Origin: Lachnospiraceae bacterium AD3010
GTDB taxonomy: Bacteria > Bacillota > Clostridia > Lachnospirales > Lachnospiraceae
Reading direction: 5' to 3'
Length of the DNA stretch: 64,000 bases
NCBI GenBank assembly: GCA_000622025.1
Contig: KK211387.1
Coordinates: forward strand, 355,945 to 419,944
Shown: positions 34,231-43,310 of the stretch, piece by piece
How the letters are laid out: each line of letters starts with the position of its first letter
Position numbering within the stretch: position 1 is the stretch's first letter
Made by a program: the position numbers and the translations under genes
The notes under the pieces: model-generated
Database searches by the model: none
What the model saw: the letters and a program-made list of their open reading frames with translations, nothing else
Told to the model about the DNA's origin: nothing

Positions 34231-35140
34231 TGAATTGAGAAAAAGGACTGCCTTTGCCGAGGAAGTTTTAAGAAAGTATCTGCCTCAAGATGTGAGCTAT
34301 GCGGACAGAGTGCTGGAGGCCTCGGCTTATTCCCTTACGGCCGGCGGAAAACGCCTTAGACCCGTCCTTATGAAAGAGGCCTATAATATGTACGGCGGAG
34401 GGGAGGAGTATATTGAACCCTTTATGGCGGCCATAGAGTACATACACAACTACTCCCTGGTTCATGACGATCTTCCCGCTATGGACAACGATCTTTTAAG
34501 AAGGGGGAAGGAGACCACCCACGTTGTATTCGGTGACGGTATGGCAACTCTTGCCGGTGACTGCCTCCTTAATCTCTCCTTTGAAACAGCCCTTAAGGCC
34601 TTTGATCTTATCCCGGAGGGGATTTCCACGGAAGAACGGCAGAGCGTAACCCTTAGGATAATAAAGGCGCTGAAGATACTTTTTGATAAGGCCGGCATAA
34701 ACGGAATGCTCGGAGGACAGTCCGCGGATGTGGACTCGGAGAAAAGAGGCCTTCCCATTGATGAGAAGAAGCTTATGTTCATCCATGAGAAAAAGACAGC
34801 GGCTCTCATTGAAGCAGCATTTATGACGGGTGCTGTGCTTGCAGGCGCGGAAGAAAGGGATGTTTCTCTTATGGAGAGCCTGGGATCGGATATAGGGATC
34901 GCTTTCCAGATAAAGGATGACATGCTGGATGTCATAGGAGACGAGAAAAAGCTTGGAAAACACGTGGGTTCCGATGCGGAAAATGATAAAGTAACATACG
35001 TTACCATGTATGGGCTTGAGAGATCAGAGGCAGATCAGAGAAGGCTTTCCGGATCCGCCATAGAGAAGCTTGACAGCGCAGGAAAAGAGTGTCCTTTTTT
35101 AAGGGAGCTGCTTCTGTCTCTTGTGAACAGGCAGGCCTGA
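34217..35140 (+). CDS. ispA: Farnesyl/geranyl diphosphate synthase (short-chain polyprenyl synthetase)
   Basis: 307 residues. First Asp-rich motif DDLPAMDND at about 81-89, preceded by YIHNYSLVH; second motif QIKDDMLDVIGD near 232; GGKRLRP near 41. It condenses IPP with DMAPP/GPP and supplies lipid carriers and quinone side chains. The chain length is not certain from the sequence. It sits between xseB and dxs, joining precursor synthesis and elongation in one operon. Confidence 0.9.
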   Translation: MIFSDELRKRTAFAEEVLRKYLPQDVSYADRVLEASAYSLTAGGKRLRPVLMKEAYNMYGGGEEYIEPFMAAIEYIHNYSLVHDDLPAMDNDLLRRGKETTHVVFGDGMATLAGDCLLNLSFETALKAFDLIPEGISTEERQSVTLRIIKALKILFDKAGINGMLGGQSADVDSEKRGLPIDEKKLMFIHEKKTAALIEAAFMTGAVLAGAEERDVSLMESLGSDIGIAFQIKDDMLDVIGDEKKLGKHVGSDAENDKVTYVTMYGLERSEADQRRLSGSAIEKLDSAGKECPFLRELLLSLVNRQA

Positions 35141-35168
35141 CCTTTGCCACCGGTTCGAAAGAGTTAGT

Positions 35169-35233
35169 GTCATTCTGAGGGCAAAGCCCGAAGAATCTTT
35201 CTGAAAAGATCCTTCGCTTCGCTCAGGATGACA
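35169..35233. repeat. Dispersed palindrome copy E (complete)
   Basis: GTCATTCTGAGGGCAAAGCC...GAAGAATCTTTC joined to GAAAAGATCCTTCGCTTCGC...TCAGGATGAC: two arms facing each other, the best full copy in the window. It lies between ispA and dxs and could form a hairpin in their transcript. Confidence 0.8.
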
Positions 35234-35261
35234 TTGCCCCACAGGATTATATAGTACGATA

Positions 35262-37145
35262 ATGATACTCGATAAGATAAATAAACCGAATGACATAAAG
35301 AAGATCAATCCCGATGAATATATGCTCCTGTCCCAGGAGATAAGGACTTTTCTGATAAAGAAGATTAGTGAGAACGGGGGACACCTCGGATCAAATCTGG
35401 GGGCTGTAGAGCTCACTATGGCGCTGCACCTTTCCTTAAATCTTCCTGAGGACAAGATAATCTTTGATGTGGGACACCAGTCCTATACCCATAAGATCTT
35501 AACGGGCAGGAAGGATGCATTTGACGAGCTGAGGAAGTTTAAGGGGCTCTCGGGCTTTCCCAAAAGGAGTGAGAGCGACTGTGATTCCTTTGATACGGGG
35601 CACAGTTCAACCTCCGTATCCGCGGGTCTGGGCCTTGTAAAGGCCAGGGATCTGAGGCAGAAGAGCTATACCGTGGTGTCTGTGATAGGAGACGGGGCTC
35701 TGACCGGGGGAATGGTTTACGAAGCCCTGAATAATGCCGCAAGATTAAGTACGAATTTTATAATAATACTAAATGACAACAATATGTCCATTTCGGAAAA
35801 CGTGGGTGGTATCTCCAGGTACCTCCAAAGTATCCGTACTTTTGAGGGCTATCAGGACTTTAAGGTCGCTCTGCAGAAGCAGATACTGAAGGTTCCGAAG
35901 GGTGACAGGATCGTTGACAGGCTGAAGCGGTACAAGAATTCAATAAAGCAGCTCTTTGTGCCGGGAATGTTTTTTGAGGATCTGGGGGTTACCTATCTCG
36001 GACCCCTTGACGGACACGACATAAACAGTATGGTCCGTACCATAAATGAGGCAAAGAAGATAAATCATGCCGTTCTTATCCATGTCTGCACAAAGAAGGG
36101 CAGGGGTTATGCTCCGGCTGAACGGCATCCTGCCAGATTTCATGGAACCGGTCCCTTTGACATAGAGACGGGACTTCCCGTTAAGAATAAGGATAAGCCG
36201 GACTGGACGGATATCTTCTCCACAGTCATACTGAAGGCAGCGGCAAGAAACGACAGATTATGTGCAATAACAGCTGCTATGCCGGACGGAGTCGGCTTAA
36301 AACGCTTTAAGAACCTGTATCCCAACAGATTCTTTGATGTGGGTATTGCTGAAGAGCATGCCGTTACCTTTGCGGCAGGTCTCTCGGCAGGAGGAATGAT
36401 ACCGGTTGTTGCGATATACTCCTCTTTCCTGCAGCGTGCCTATGACCAGATACTGCATGACGTTTGCATACAGAATCTCCATGTCATTTTCTGTATAGAC
36501 AGAGCGGGGATAGTCGGAGCAGACGGAGAGACACACCAGGGTATATTCGATCTTTCCTATCTCTCGTCCATACCGAACATGCATATCATGGCGCCGAAGA
36601 ATAAGTGGGAACTGTCGGATATGATGAAGTTTGCCATCAATTTTGACGCTCCGGTAGCCATACGTTATCCCAGAGGAACGGCCTATGACGGGTTGAAGGA
36701 TATGAGGCAGCCTGTAGAACCGGGAAGATCGGAAGTAATATATAAAGGAACGGATGTTTCTTTATTGGCCGTGGGTTCTATGGTGGAAACCGCCGAAAAG
36801 GTCAGGGAGCTTCTTAAGGGGAAAAATATCGACTGCTCTCTTATAAATGCCAGATTTGTGAAGCCGATAGATGAGGATATTATTCTCTCGGAAGCCCAAA
36901 ATAAGAAAATTCTTGTCACTTTGGAGGAAAATGTTCAAAGTGGCGGTTTTGGCGCAAAAGTACTGGAGTTTTTGGAAAATAATAACCGTAATGAAAACAC
37001 CCGGAATATTAAACTTATAACAGTTTCCATTCCGGATAAATATGTGGAGCATGGAAATCCGGTCATTCTGAAAAAAGAGCTCGGACTTGATGCTGAATCC
37101 ATTGCGGATCGTGTATTTAAGGTATTTTCCGGGATATCCGAATAA
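35262..37145 (+). CDS. dxs: 1-deoxy-D-xylulose-5-phosphate synthase
   Basis: 627 residues, normal size. Thiamine-diphosphate enzyme: GGHLGSNLG near 45, FDVGHQSYTHKILTGR near 68, GDGALTGGMVYEALNNA near 145 and NDNNMSIS for cofactor and Mg binding; the transketolase middle domain has DVGIAEEHAVTFAAG (Glu about 366) and DRAGIVGADGETHQG. It makes DXP, the first step of the MEP isoprenoid route. The start fits the family (LDKINKPNDIKK) but lacks a visible ribosome binding site. Confidence 0.95.
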   Translation: MILDKINKPNDIKKINPDEYMLLSQEIRTFLIKKISENGGHLGSNLGAVELTMALHLSLNLPEDKIIFDVGHQSYTHKILTGRKDAFDELRKFKGLSGFPKRSESDCDSFDTGHSSTSVSAGLGLVKARDLRQKSYTVVSVIGDGALTGGMVYEALNNAARLSTNFIIILNDNNMSISENVGGISRYLQSIRTFEGYQDFKVALQKQILKVPKGDRIVDRLKRYKNSIKQLFVPGMFFEDLGVTYLGPLDGHDINSMVRTINEAKKINHAVLIHVCTKKGRGYAPAERHPARFHGTGPFDIETGLPVKNKDKPDWTDIFSTVILKAAARNDRLCAITAAMPDGVGLKRFKNLYPNRFFDVGIAEEHAVTFAAGLSAGGMIPVVAIYSSFLQRAYDQILHDVCIQNLHVIFCIDRAGIVGADGETHQGIFDLSYLSSIPNMHIMAPKNKWELSDMMKFAINFDAPVAIRYPRGTAYDGLKDMRQPVEPGRSEVIYKGTDVSLLAVGSMVETAEKVRELLKGKNIDCSLINARFVKPIDEDIILSEAQNKKILVTLEENVQSGGFGAKVLEFLENNNRNENTRNIKLITVSIPDKYVEHGNPVILKKELGLDAESIADRVFKVFSGISE

Positions 37146-37294
37146 AGAGGCGAGCGTTATAATAACAATCGCTTTACGGCAAATAACATACGCTTTCGCA
37201 CATCCGGAGTACCTTTGCCTAAAAATCGGATCAAAAATACGTCCGGAGGAATAAAAAACATTAGTGATGATATATCACTGAAGACAAAGTTCAC

Positions 37295-38038
37295 ATGAGT
37301 AATAAAAAACGGCTTGATATTTTATTAGTTGAAAGAGGAATTGCCCCTTCCAGAGAAAAAGCCAGAGGCTATATAATGACGGGCGATATTTTTGTCGAGG
37401 GGCAGCGTGAAGACAAGGCCGGTTCTTTATTTTCTGAAAATGTGACGATTGAATACAGGGGACAGAAGCTAAGGTATGTAAGCCGTGGCGGCCTGAAGCT
37501 TGAAAAGGCACTAAAGGTATTTGATCTAAATCTTTGTGATCTGGTTTGTGTGGACATTGGTGCGTCCACCGGAGGCTTTACGGACTGTATGCTGCAGAAC
37601 GGTGCAGGGAAGGTCTATTCCATAGATGTTGGCTATGGGCAGTTTGACTGGGGGCTTAGGAATGACAGCCGAGTGGTCTGTATGGAAAAAACGAATTTCC
37701 GTTATCTGAAGCCTGAGGACTTGGGTGAGAAGGTGGATTTTGCATCCTGTGACGTATCCTTTATATCACTTTCAAAGATACTTCCGGCTGCATACGATAT
37801 CATAAAAGATAAGGGAGAGATGGTCTGCCTCATAAAGCCACAGTTTGAAGCCGGAAGGGACAAGGTTGGAAAAAAGGGGGTCGTAAGGGAGCTTGAGACC
37901 CATAGAGAGGTTATCGCAAATGTTTTTTCCTATGCCCTTCAATGCGGCTTTTTCATAAAGGGACTGGATTTTTCCCCGATTAAGGGTCCGGAGGGTAATA
38001 TTGAGTACCTGATGTATTTGAGGAAGGGCTGCCGGTAG
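37295..38038 (+). CDS. tlyA: TlyA-family rRNA 2'-O-methyltransferase
   Basis: 247 residues. An S4 RNA-binding domain at the N-terminus (RLDILLVERGIAPSREKARG) and an FtsJ/RrmJ-like methyltransferase with the SAM motif VDIGASTGGFTDCML near 88-102 and IDVGYGQ. Proteins of this family methylate 16S and 23S rRNA; the name hemolysin is historical. Common between dxs and nadK in Clostridia. No strong ribosome binding site precedes the ATG; a small hairpin AGTGAT-gatat-ATCACT lies 20 bases upstream. Confidence 0.92.
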   Translation: MSNKKRLDILLVERGIAPSREKARGYIMTGDIFVEGQREDKAGSLFSENVTIEYRGQKLRYVSRGGLKLEKALKVFDLNLCDLVCVDIGASTGGFTDCMLQNGAGKVYSIDVGYGQFDWGLRNDSRVVCMEKTNFRYLKPEDLGEKVDFASCDVSFISLSKILPAAYDIIKDKGEMVCLIKPQFEAGRDKVGKKGVVRELETHREVIANVFSYALQCGFFIKGLDFSPIKGPEGNIEYLMYLRKGCR

Positions 38039-38068
38039 GAAAAGCCTCTTCTTACGCTCAGGATGACA
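38038..38068. repeat. Dispersed palindrome copy F (degenerate)
   Basis: GGAAAAGCCTCTTCTTACGC...TCAGGATGACA right after the tlyA stop, upstream of nadK. Left side diverged, right side intact. Confidence 0.6.
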
Positions 38069-38110
38069 GCGGTTTGCAGTATGCCTGTGATTCGCAAAAG
38101 ATGTTTCGAT

Positions 38111-38944
38111 ATGAATAAATTCTTTATTATCACAAATAAAAAACGGGACAGGGATCTTTCGGTCACAAAGAGGATCGTGGATTTTCTTAAAAGTAATGCC
38201 TGTTCCGTCAATGCAGCCGAAGCCGGGCCTTCGGAGGACGGTCATTATACCTGTAAGGATGAGGTACCCCGGGGAACAGACTGTGTCATCACTGTCGGAG
38301 GGGACGGGACTCTCATCGCGGCGGCAAGGGATACGGCAGATCTGGATCTTCCTATCCTTGGCATTAATCAGGGAACCCTTGGCTATCTTACCGATGTTGA
38401 GGTGGATAAGATAGAAGAAGCTCTTAATAAGGTACTTCTCGGGGATTATTCAATTGAAGAGAGGATGATGCTCTGCGGCATGATCTTTGATGAAAAGGGA
38501 GAGCTCACGGCGCAGTCAAGGGCATTAAATGACATAGTTGTGCGTAACAGGATGCTTACGGTCTCGGACTATGAGCTTTCGGTTAATTCGAGGTATCTTA
38601 ATAGCTTTAAGGCTGACGGGATGATAGTCTGCACGCCAACGGGCTCCACCGCCTATTCAATGTCTGCGGGAGGACCTATCATAGAGCCTATGGCCAGAAT
38701 GATGGTGATAACCCCTATCTGTCCTCATACCCTGAATACCCGGAGCATCGTTATCTCAGCGGATTCAAGGGTTGAGATGTCGGTATGCGACAATAATTCG
38801 TCGGTGATATTCGACGGACATTTCCCCTGTGCACTGAATGCGGGGGGCAGGGTCAGCATAAGGCCCTCAAGTCATGTGACCCGTATAGTAAAGACCGCCC
38901 AGGACAGCTTTTTGAATGTTCTGAGTAAGAAGATAAACTCCTAA
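38111..38944 (+). CDS. nadK: NAD kinase
   Basis: About 277 residues from the ATG at 38111. Diagnostic GGDGTLI near 65, LGINQGTLGYLTDVE near 86, and the NAD-binding KADGMIVCTPTGSTAYSMSAGGP region near 170-190. It phosphorylates NAD to NADP. The frame is open further upstream, but that part crosses repeat copy F and is not conserved-looking. Only a weak ribosome binding site is visible. Confidence 0.93.
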   Translation: MNKFFIITNKKRDRDLSVTKRIVDFLKSNACSVNAAEAGPSEDGHYTCKDEVPRGTDCVITVGGDGTLIAAARDTADLDLPILGINQGTLGYLTDVEVDKIEEALNKVLLGDYSIEERMMLCGMIFDEKGELTAQSRALNDIVVRNRMLTVSDYELSVNSRYLNSFKADGMIVCTPTGSTAYSMSAGGPIIEPMARMMVITPICPHTLNTRSIVISADSRVEMSVCDNNSSVIFDGHFPCALNAGGRVSIRPSSHVTRIVKTAQDSFLNVLSKKINS

Positions 38945-38996
38945 GCCGGATCCGGTGAAAATACCAGACCGGACAGGTCAGAGAAAGCAACGGGAT

Positions 38997-39446
38997 ATGA
39001 AGAAAAAAAGACAGGAAAAGCTGCTTTCGCTTATAAGAGAACAGAATATCGATACTCAGGACGGCTTATGTGAAGCGCTAAAGGCCGCGGGCTTTGACGT
39101 GACTCAGGCCACGGTGTCAAGGGATATACGGGAGCTTAAGATAAGCAAGGTAACCTCCGAAAGCGGTGAGCAGTACTATGTAGCCGGGGAACAAAACCGT
39201 CGAAAGGATGACGGTACCATAAGAACGATCTTCAAGGAGGCCGTGGTCTCTATAGACGACGCGGGAAATATCCTTGTTGTAAAGACCCTAAGCGGAATGG
39301 CAATGGCTGTTGCCGCTGCCATAGATGCGATGAATATCCCGGAGATCGTCGGCAGCATTGCGGGAGACGATACCATAATGTGTGCCATAAAGACCACTGA
39401 TGAAACCACTATATTAAAGAAAAAGCTCTTAGAGATAATCGAATAA
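38997..39446 (+). CDS. argR: Arginine repressor ArgR
   Basis: About 149 residues from the ATG at 38997, the normal size. N-terminal winged helix with DVTQATVSRDIRELKISKV near 42-60; C-terminal hexamerisation and arginine-binding domain with GTIRTIFKEAV and GSIAGDDTIMCAI (the DD pair binds arginine). It represses arginine biosynthesis genes. The position between nadK and recN is standard for Clostridia. Confidence 0.94.
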   Translation: MKKKRQEKLLSLIREQNIDTQDGLCEALKAAGFDVTQATVSRDIRELKISKVTSESGEQYYVAGEQNRRKDDGTIRTIFKEAVVSIDDAGNILVVKTLSGMAMAVAAAIDAMNIPEIVGSIAGDDTIMCAIKTTDETTILKKKLLEIIE

Positions 39447-39467
39447 AGGACAGAGGTTAAATATCAA

Positions 39468-41156
39468 TTGTTATTAAGCTTGAGTGTTAAAAATCTGGCG
39501 CTTATCGAGAATGCAGAGGTGAGTTTCGGTAAGGGACTTAACGTCTTTACCGGAGAGACCGGTGCGGGAAAATCCCTTGTTATCGGAAGCGTGAACCTGG
39601 CTCTTGGAGGCAGGGCAAAAACAGATATACTTCGGGATGAGAGCATTCCCGCAGAGATAGAGCTGGTATTCTCCTTAGACGAGGGAGAGAAGCTCCAAAG
39701 GATCAGGGAAATGGATATTCCCGTGGAGGAGGACGGAAACATCATAATCCGCCGCAGGATCTTTGGAGGAAGGACTACAGCAAAGGTCAACGGCCGGACG
39801 CTTACCGGAAGTGAGCTAAGGGAGCTCTGCTCTCTCTTAATAGATGTTCATGCCCAGTCCGAGCATCAGTCCCTTCTTCACGAGAAGCAGCACCTTGTCT
39901 TCCTGGACAGATTCGCCGGAGAGGAGGCAGAAAAGGCCCTGACAGGATACCGTGAGAAGTACTATAGCTGGAAGAAGGTCACGGAGGATCTTGAGAGCAT
40001 GGACCGGGATGAGAATGTAAGAAAAAGGGAAGCCGACCTTCTTGAATTCGAGATAAACGAGATCATAGGAGCAGGACTAAAGCCCGGTGAGGATGCGGGT
40101 CTTGAGGACAGATTCCATTTAATGAATAATTCCAGGAAAATAGCAGAGGTGCTCGCAGAGGTTTCTTGCCTTACCTCCGGAGAAAACGATGGTGCGGCAG
40201 CCCTGGTTGCAAGAGCACTTCGTTCTATTTCAAGTGTTATCGAAGTGGGGAGCGGTGTTTCCGATCTGTACGGGGAGCTGAGCAGCATCGATTCCCTTTT
40301 AAGCGATTTTCAGAGGGATATGGAGAAATACTCAGGAAGTCTCGAGTTTTCACCGGAGGAATACTCCGAGGTCACCGAAAGGCTGGATCTTATTAATGAC
40401 CTTAAAAAGAAATACGGACAGAATCTTGAGGATATTGGGGATGCCTTAAAGGAAAGGCAGGACAGGCTTGAGATACTTACGAATTATGACGAGCACCTGA
40501 ATATGCTTAAGGAGCGCTCCGAAACCGCATATAAAGAGATGACGGAGGCTGCTTTTTTACTTACGGACATCAGGAAGAAGGCCGCCATTACCATGGGAAA
40601 GGCTATGGAGCAGGGTTTAAGGGACTTAAACTTCGACGAAGCCCTGTTTGAAGTTAGGGTAGATGAGACCGACGCCTTCGGCCCCGACGGAAGGGACAGG
40701 GTTTATTTCCTTATCTCAACTAATCTCGGGGAAAATGTGAAGCCCTTAAAGGATGTGGCAAGCGGCGGAGAGCTTTCAAGGATAATGCTTTCCTTAAAGA
40801 CAGTGCTTGCGGATATGGATGATATAGGTACAATGATATTTGATGAGATAGATACGGGTATAAGCGGACGTACGGCGCAGAAGGTGTCAGAGAGCCTTCT
40901 TAAGCTGTCACGTGGGCATCAGCTTATCATAATCACTCATCTTCCACAGATAGCCGCTATGGCTGATGAACATTTTTCTATAGAAAAGCGTCACTCTGAG
41001 GGCAGGACCAGAACCGAGATCACAGCCTTAAACAGGGATGAGATGATTAAAGAGCTTGCAAGACTTCTTTCGGGGGAAAGTATTACCGATACGGTAATTA
41101 AAAACGCCGGCGAAATGAAGGATCTGGCGGATAAGAAAAAAGGAGGAAGATTATGA
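39468..41156 (+). CDS. recN: DNA repair ATPase RecN
   Basis: 562 residues, SMC-like. Walker A GETGAGKSLVIG near 29-40, a long coiled coil in the middle (about 150-370), the ABC signature SGGELSRIMLSLK near 427 and Walker B MIFDEIDTGISG near 457. It assists double-strand break repair. It starts with TTG at 39468 behind AGAGG with 10 bases spacing. It overlaps glgA by 4 bases (ATGA). Confidence 0.95.
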   Translation: MLLSLSVKNLALIENAEVSFGKGLNVFTGETGAGKSLVIGSVNLALGGRAKTDILRDESIPAEIELVFSLDEGEKLQRIREMDIPVEEDGNIIIRRRIFGGRTTAKVNGRTLTGSELRELCSLLIDVHAQSEHQSLLHEKQHLVFLDRFAGEEAEKALTGYREKYYSWKKVTEDLESMDRDENVRKREADLLEFEINEIIGAGLKPGEDAGLEDRFHLMNNSRKIAEVLAEVSCLTSGENDGAAALVARALRSISSVIEVGSGVSDLYGELSSIDSLLSDFQRDMEKYSGSLEFSPEEYSEVTERLDLINDLKKKYGQNLEDIGDALKERQDRLEILTNYDEHLNMLKERSETAYKEMTEAAFLLTDIRKKAAITMGKAMEQGLRDLNFDEALFEVRVDETDAFGPDGRDRVYFLISTNLGENVKPLKDVASGGELSRIMLSLKTVLADMDDIGTMIFDEIDTGISGRTAQKVSESLLKLSRGHQLIIITHLPQIAAMADEHFSIEKRHSEGRTRTEITALNRDEMIKELARLLSGESITDTVIKNAGEMKDLADKKKGGRL

Positions 41157-42598
41157 AAAACGTGCTTTTTGCAGCATCAGAAGCGGTTCCCTTTATCAAG
41201 ACCGGAGGTCTGGCGGATGTGGTGGGGTCATTGCCTTCCTGCTTTGACAAGAGATATTTTGATGTCAGGGTGATGATACCGAAGTATAACTGCATGGCGC
41301 AGAAATTTAAGGATATGCTTCAGTATATCACCAATTTCTATATGGAATATAACGGCCAGAATACCTATGTGGGCATATTCAGGGCCGAATGGAACGGTGT
41401 CACCTATTATTTCATTGATAACGAGTATTATTTTTCCGGAAACAGTCCCTATACAACCGACGGAAAGTGGGATCTGGAGAGATTTATCTTCTTTTCTAGA
41501 GCCGTGCTCTCCGCACTCCCCCTGATTGATTTTCATCCCGATATCATCCACTGCCACGACTGGCAGACAGGCCTTATCCCGGTATACCTTCACGATTCCT
41601 TCAGGGAAGGCGAGTTCTTCAAGTATATGAAGTCTGTGATCACCATTCATAATCTCAAGTTTCAGGGCTGCTGGGATGTGAAGACCGTACAGCGCTTCAG
41701 CGGTCTCTCGCCCTACTACTTCGCCCCGGACAAGCTGGAAGCCTATAAGGATGCAAATGTGCTGAAGGGCGGTATAGTCTACGCGGATGCCATTACAACG
41801 GTAAGCCGTACCTATGCGGAGGAGATAAAAACCCCCTTCTACGGGGAAAAGCTGGACGGACTTCTTCGTGCCCGTGACCACGATCTCCGGGGTATAGTAA
41901 ACGGCATAGATTACGACGACTACAATCCCGAGACCGACAAGTTCCTTGACAAGACCTATAACCAGAAGAATTTCCGTAAGGAGAAGATAAAGAATAAGAG
42001 GGCGCTGCAGAACCAGCTGGGTCTGGAAAGACGGGACGACGCCTTTATGATAGGCATAGTTTCAAGGCTCACGGATCAGAAGGGCTTTGATCTGATAGCA
42101 TATGTTATGGATGAGCTTGCCCAGGATGATATCCAGCTCATAATCCTCGGTACCGGTGAAGAAAAGTATGAAAATATGTTCCGTCACTACGACTGGAAGT
42201 ATAATAATAAGATAAGGGCGAATATCTACTATTCGGAGGAGCTGTCCCACAAGATCTACGGCTCCTGTGATGCCTTCCTGATGCCATCGCTTTTTGAGCC
42301 CTGCGGACTTTCCCAGCTGATGGCGCTCCGCTACGGTACAGTGCCCATAGTAAGGGAGACCGGGGGACTGAAGGACACAGTGGAGCCTTACAATGAGTAT
42401 GAGGGAAAGGGAACGGGCTTCTCCTTCTCAACCTACAATGCCCACGATATGCTGGGTGCGATCCACTACGCTCATAATGTTTATGTAAACCATAGGAGAG
42501 AGTGGAATAAGATTATCGACAGAGCCATGAAGGCGGACTTCTCCTGGTCGGTTTCCGCGAGACAGTACCAGGATATGTACGACTGGCTGAAGCCCTGA
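41153..42598 (+). CDS. glgA: Glycogen synthase (ADP-glucose type)
   Basis: 481 residues. GT5 enzyme: N-terminus KNVLFAASEAVPFIKTGGLADVVGSLP, where KTGGL binds ADP-glucose; HNLKFQG, TTVSRTYAEEI, NGIDYDDYNP; C-terminal GT-B domain with GIVSRLTDQKG and the catalytic E-x7-E region FEPCGLSQLMALRYG. Elongates alpha-1,4-glucan. It overlaps the recN end. AAAAAAGGAGGAAGATT precedes the ATG. The GH13 glycosidase at 12.8 kb is the only other alpha-glucan gene here. Confidence 0.94.
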   Translation: MKNVLFAASEAVPFIKTGGLADVVGSLPSCFDKRYFDVRVMIPKYNCMAQKFKDMLQYITNFYMEYNGQNTYVGIFRAEWNGVTYYFIDNEYYFSGNSPYTTDGKWDLERFIFFSRAVLSALPLIDFHPDIIHCHDWQTGLIPVYLHDSFREGEFFKYMKSVITIHNLKFQGCWDVKTVQRFSGLSPYYFAPDKLEAYKDANVLKGGIVYADAITTVSRTYAEEIKTPFYGEKLDGLLRARDHDLRGIVNGIDYDDYNPETDKFLDKTYNQKNFRKEKIKNKRALQNQLGLERRDDAFMIGIVSRLTDQKGFDLIAYVMDELAQDDIQLIILGTGEEKYENMFRHYDWKYNNKIRANIYYSEELSHKIYGSCDAFLMPSLFEPCGLSQLMALRYGTVPIVRETGGLKDTVEPYNEYEGKGTGFSFSTYNAHDMLGAIHYAHNVYVNHRREWNKIIDRAMKADFSWSVSARQYQDMYDWLKP

Positions 42599-42669
42599 CG
42601 GGACAGGCGCACGGGCTGCCAGGGAGTATTGGGACAGGGCATATTCGAAAGGAGCAAAAGCCTTAAGGG

Positions 42670-43200
42670 ATGAAGGACAGAAAAAATGAGCTGTTAAAGG
42701 AGCTGGAAGCAGGATTAAAAGAGGACAGTGGTATAGGGGAAATATCAATGTTTACGGCTGAGGAGCTGGAGACCCCCATGGGCATTCTCCGCTCTGAGAT
42801 CACCGGATTCGGACCGGGCCTTATAAGTGTTCTCGGGGAATTCTTTTTTCTTCCGATAGAGGATGAGGATGTATATTTTTTCTCAACCGTCATCACGCTG
42901 TCCGGCACTGTGCCGCCGGAGGCCGCGCCGGACGTGGCTTCTGCCGTTGCAAGGCTGAATTATTATGTACCGGTCGGCTGCTACGCCCTCGGAGATGATG
43001 ATAAAAATCTCATCTTCCGCCTGACAGCCTTAATTAACATAAGCGATGACATAAAGAAACAGTCGGGAGAGATACGGAAAGCAGTCAATATCGCCCTCGG
43101 AGCCGGAGAAAAGTATTTCGGCTATCTCCTTATGGTCATTAAAAATGAGATCAGTGTGGATGATATGATGAAAATGCTGGGCGGTGGAACGCTTCCTTAA
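42670..43200 (+). CDS. Small YbjN/secretion-chaperone-like protein 1
   Basis: 176 residues, acidic, no signal or membrane helix. The alternation of a helix, a beta-strand pair (FFFLPIEDEDVYFFSTVITL), a helix (DVASAVARLNYYVPVGCYAL), a charged turn (GDDDKN), a strand pair (LIFRLTALI) and long helices (IRKAVNIALGAGEKYFGYLL) follows the YbjN family, whose fold resembles type III secretion chaperones. The assignment is by pattern only. Upstream is AAAGGAG (42649-42655). It is followed by a GNAT gene and then the 1243-aa protein; a similar small gene precedes the 1158-aa protein at 51.2 kb. Confidence 0.6.
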   Translation: MKDRKNELLKELEAGLKEDSGIGEISMFTAEELETPMGILRSEITGFGPGLISVLGEFFFLPIEDEDVYFFSTVITLSGTVPPEAAPDVASAVARLNYYVPVGCYALGDDDKNLIFRLTALINISDDIKKQSGEIRKAVNIALGAGEKYFGYLLMVIKNEISVDDMMKMLGGGTLP

Positions 43201-43215
43201 GGGAGGAAAACAGAA

Positions 43216-43290
43216 TAAACGCATCAATCTCTCCATCCGTATTGACCGCATATCCACAAGCAAACACGAACGGGGAGATTGATGCGCATA
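43216..43290. repeat. Miniature copy of the TAAACGCATCAATCTCTCC palindrome
   Basis: TAAACGCATCAATCTCTCC (43216-43234) faces GGGGAGATTGATGCGCATA (43272-43290) across 37 bases that keep ATATCCACAAGCA from the inner arm of the full element. It is an internally deleted copy. It lies between the small chaperone-like gene and the GNAT gene. Confidence 0.7.
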
Positions 43291-43310
43291 TCTTAAGAGA
43301 GGAGCAGGAA

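Noticed and set aside
35169-35233. Rho-independent terminator after ispA
   Set aside because: The hairpin belongs to a dispersed repeat with copies elsewhere and has no T-run after it.
37146-37294. Structured leader or riboswitch before tlyA
   Set aside because: Only a 6-bp hairpin and a five-codon mini frame are visible; no known riboswitch pattern.
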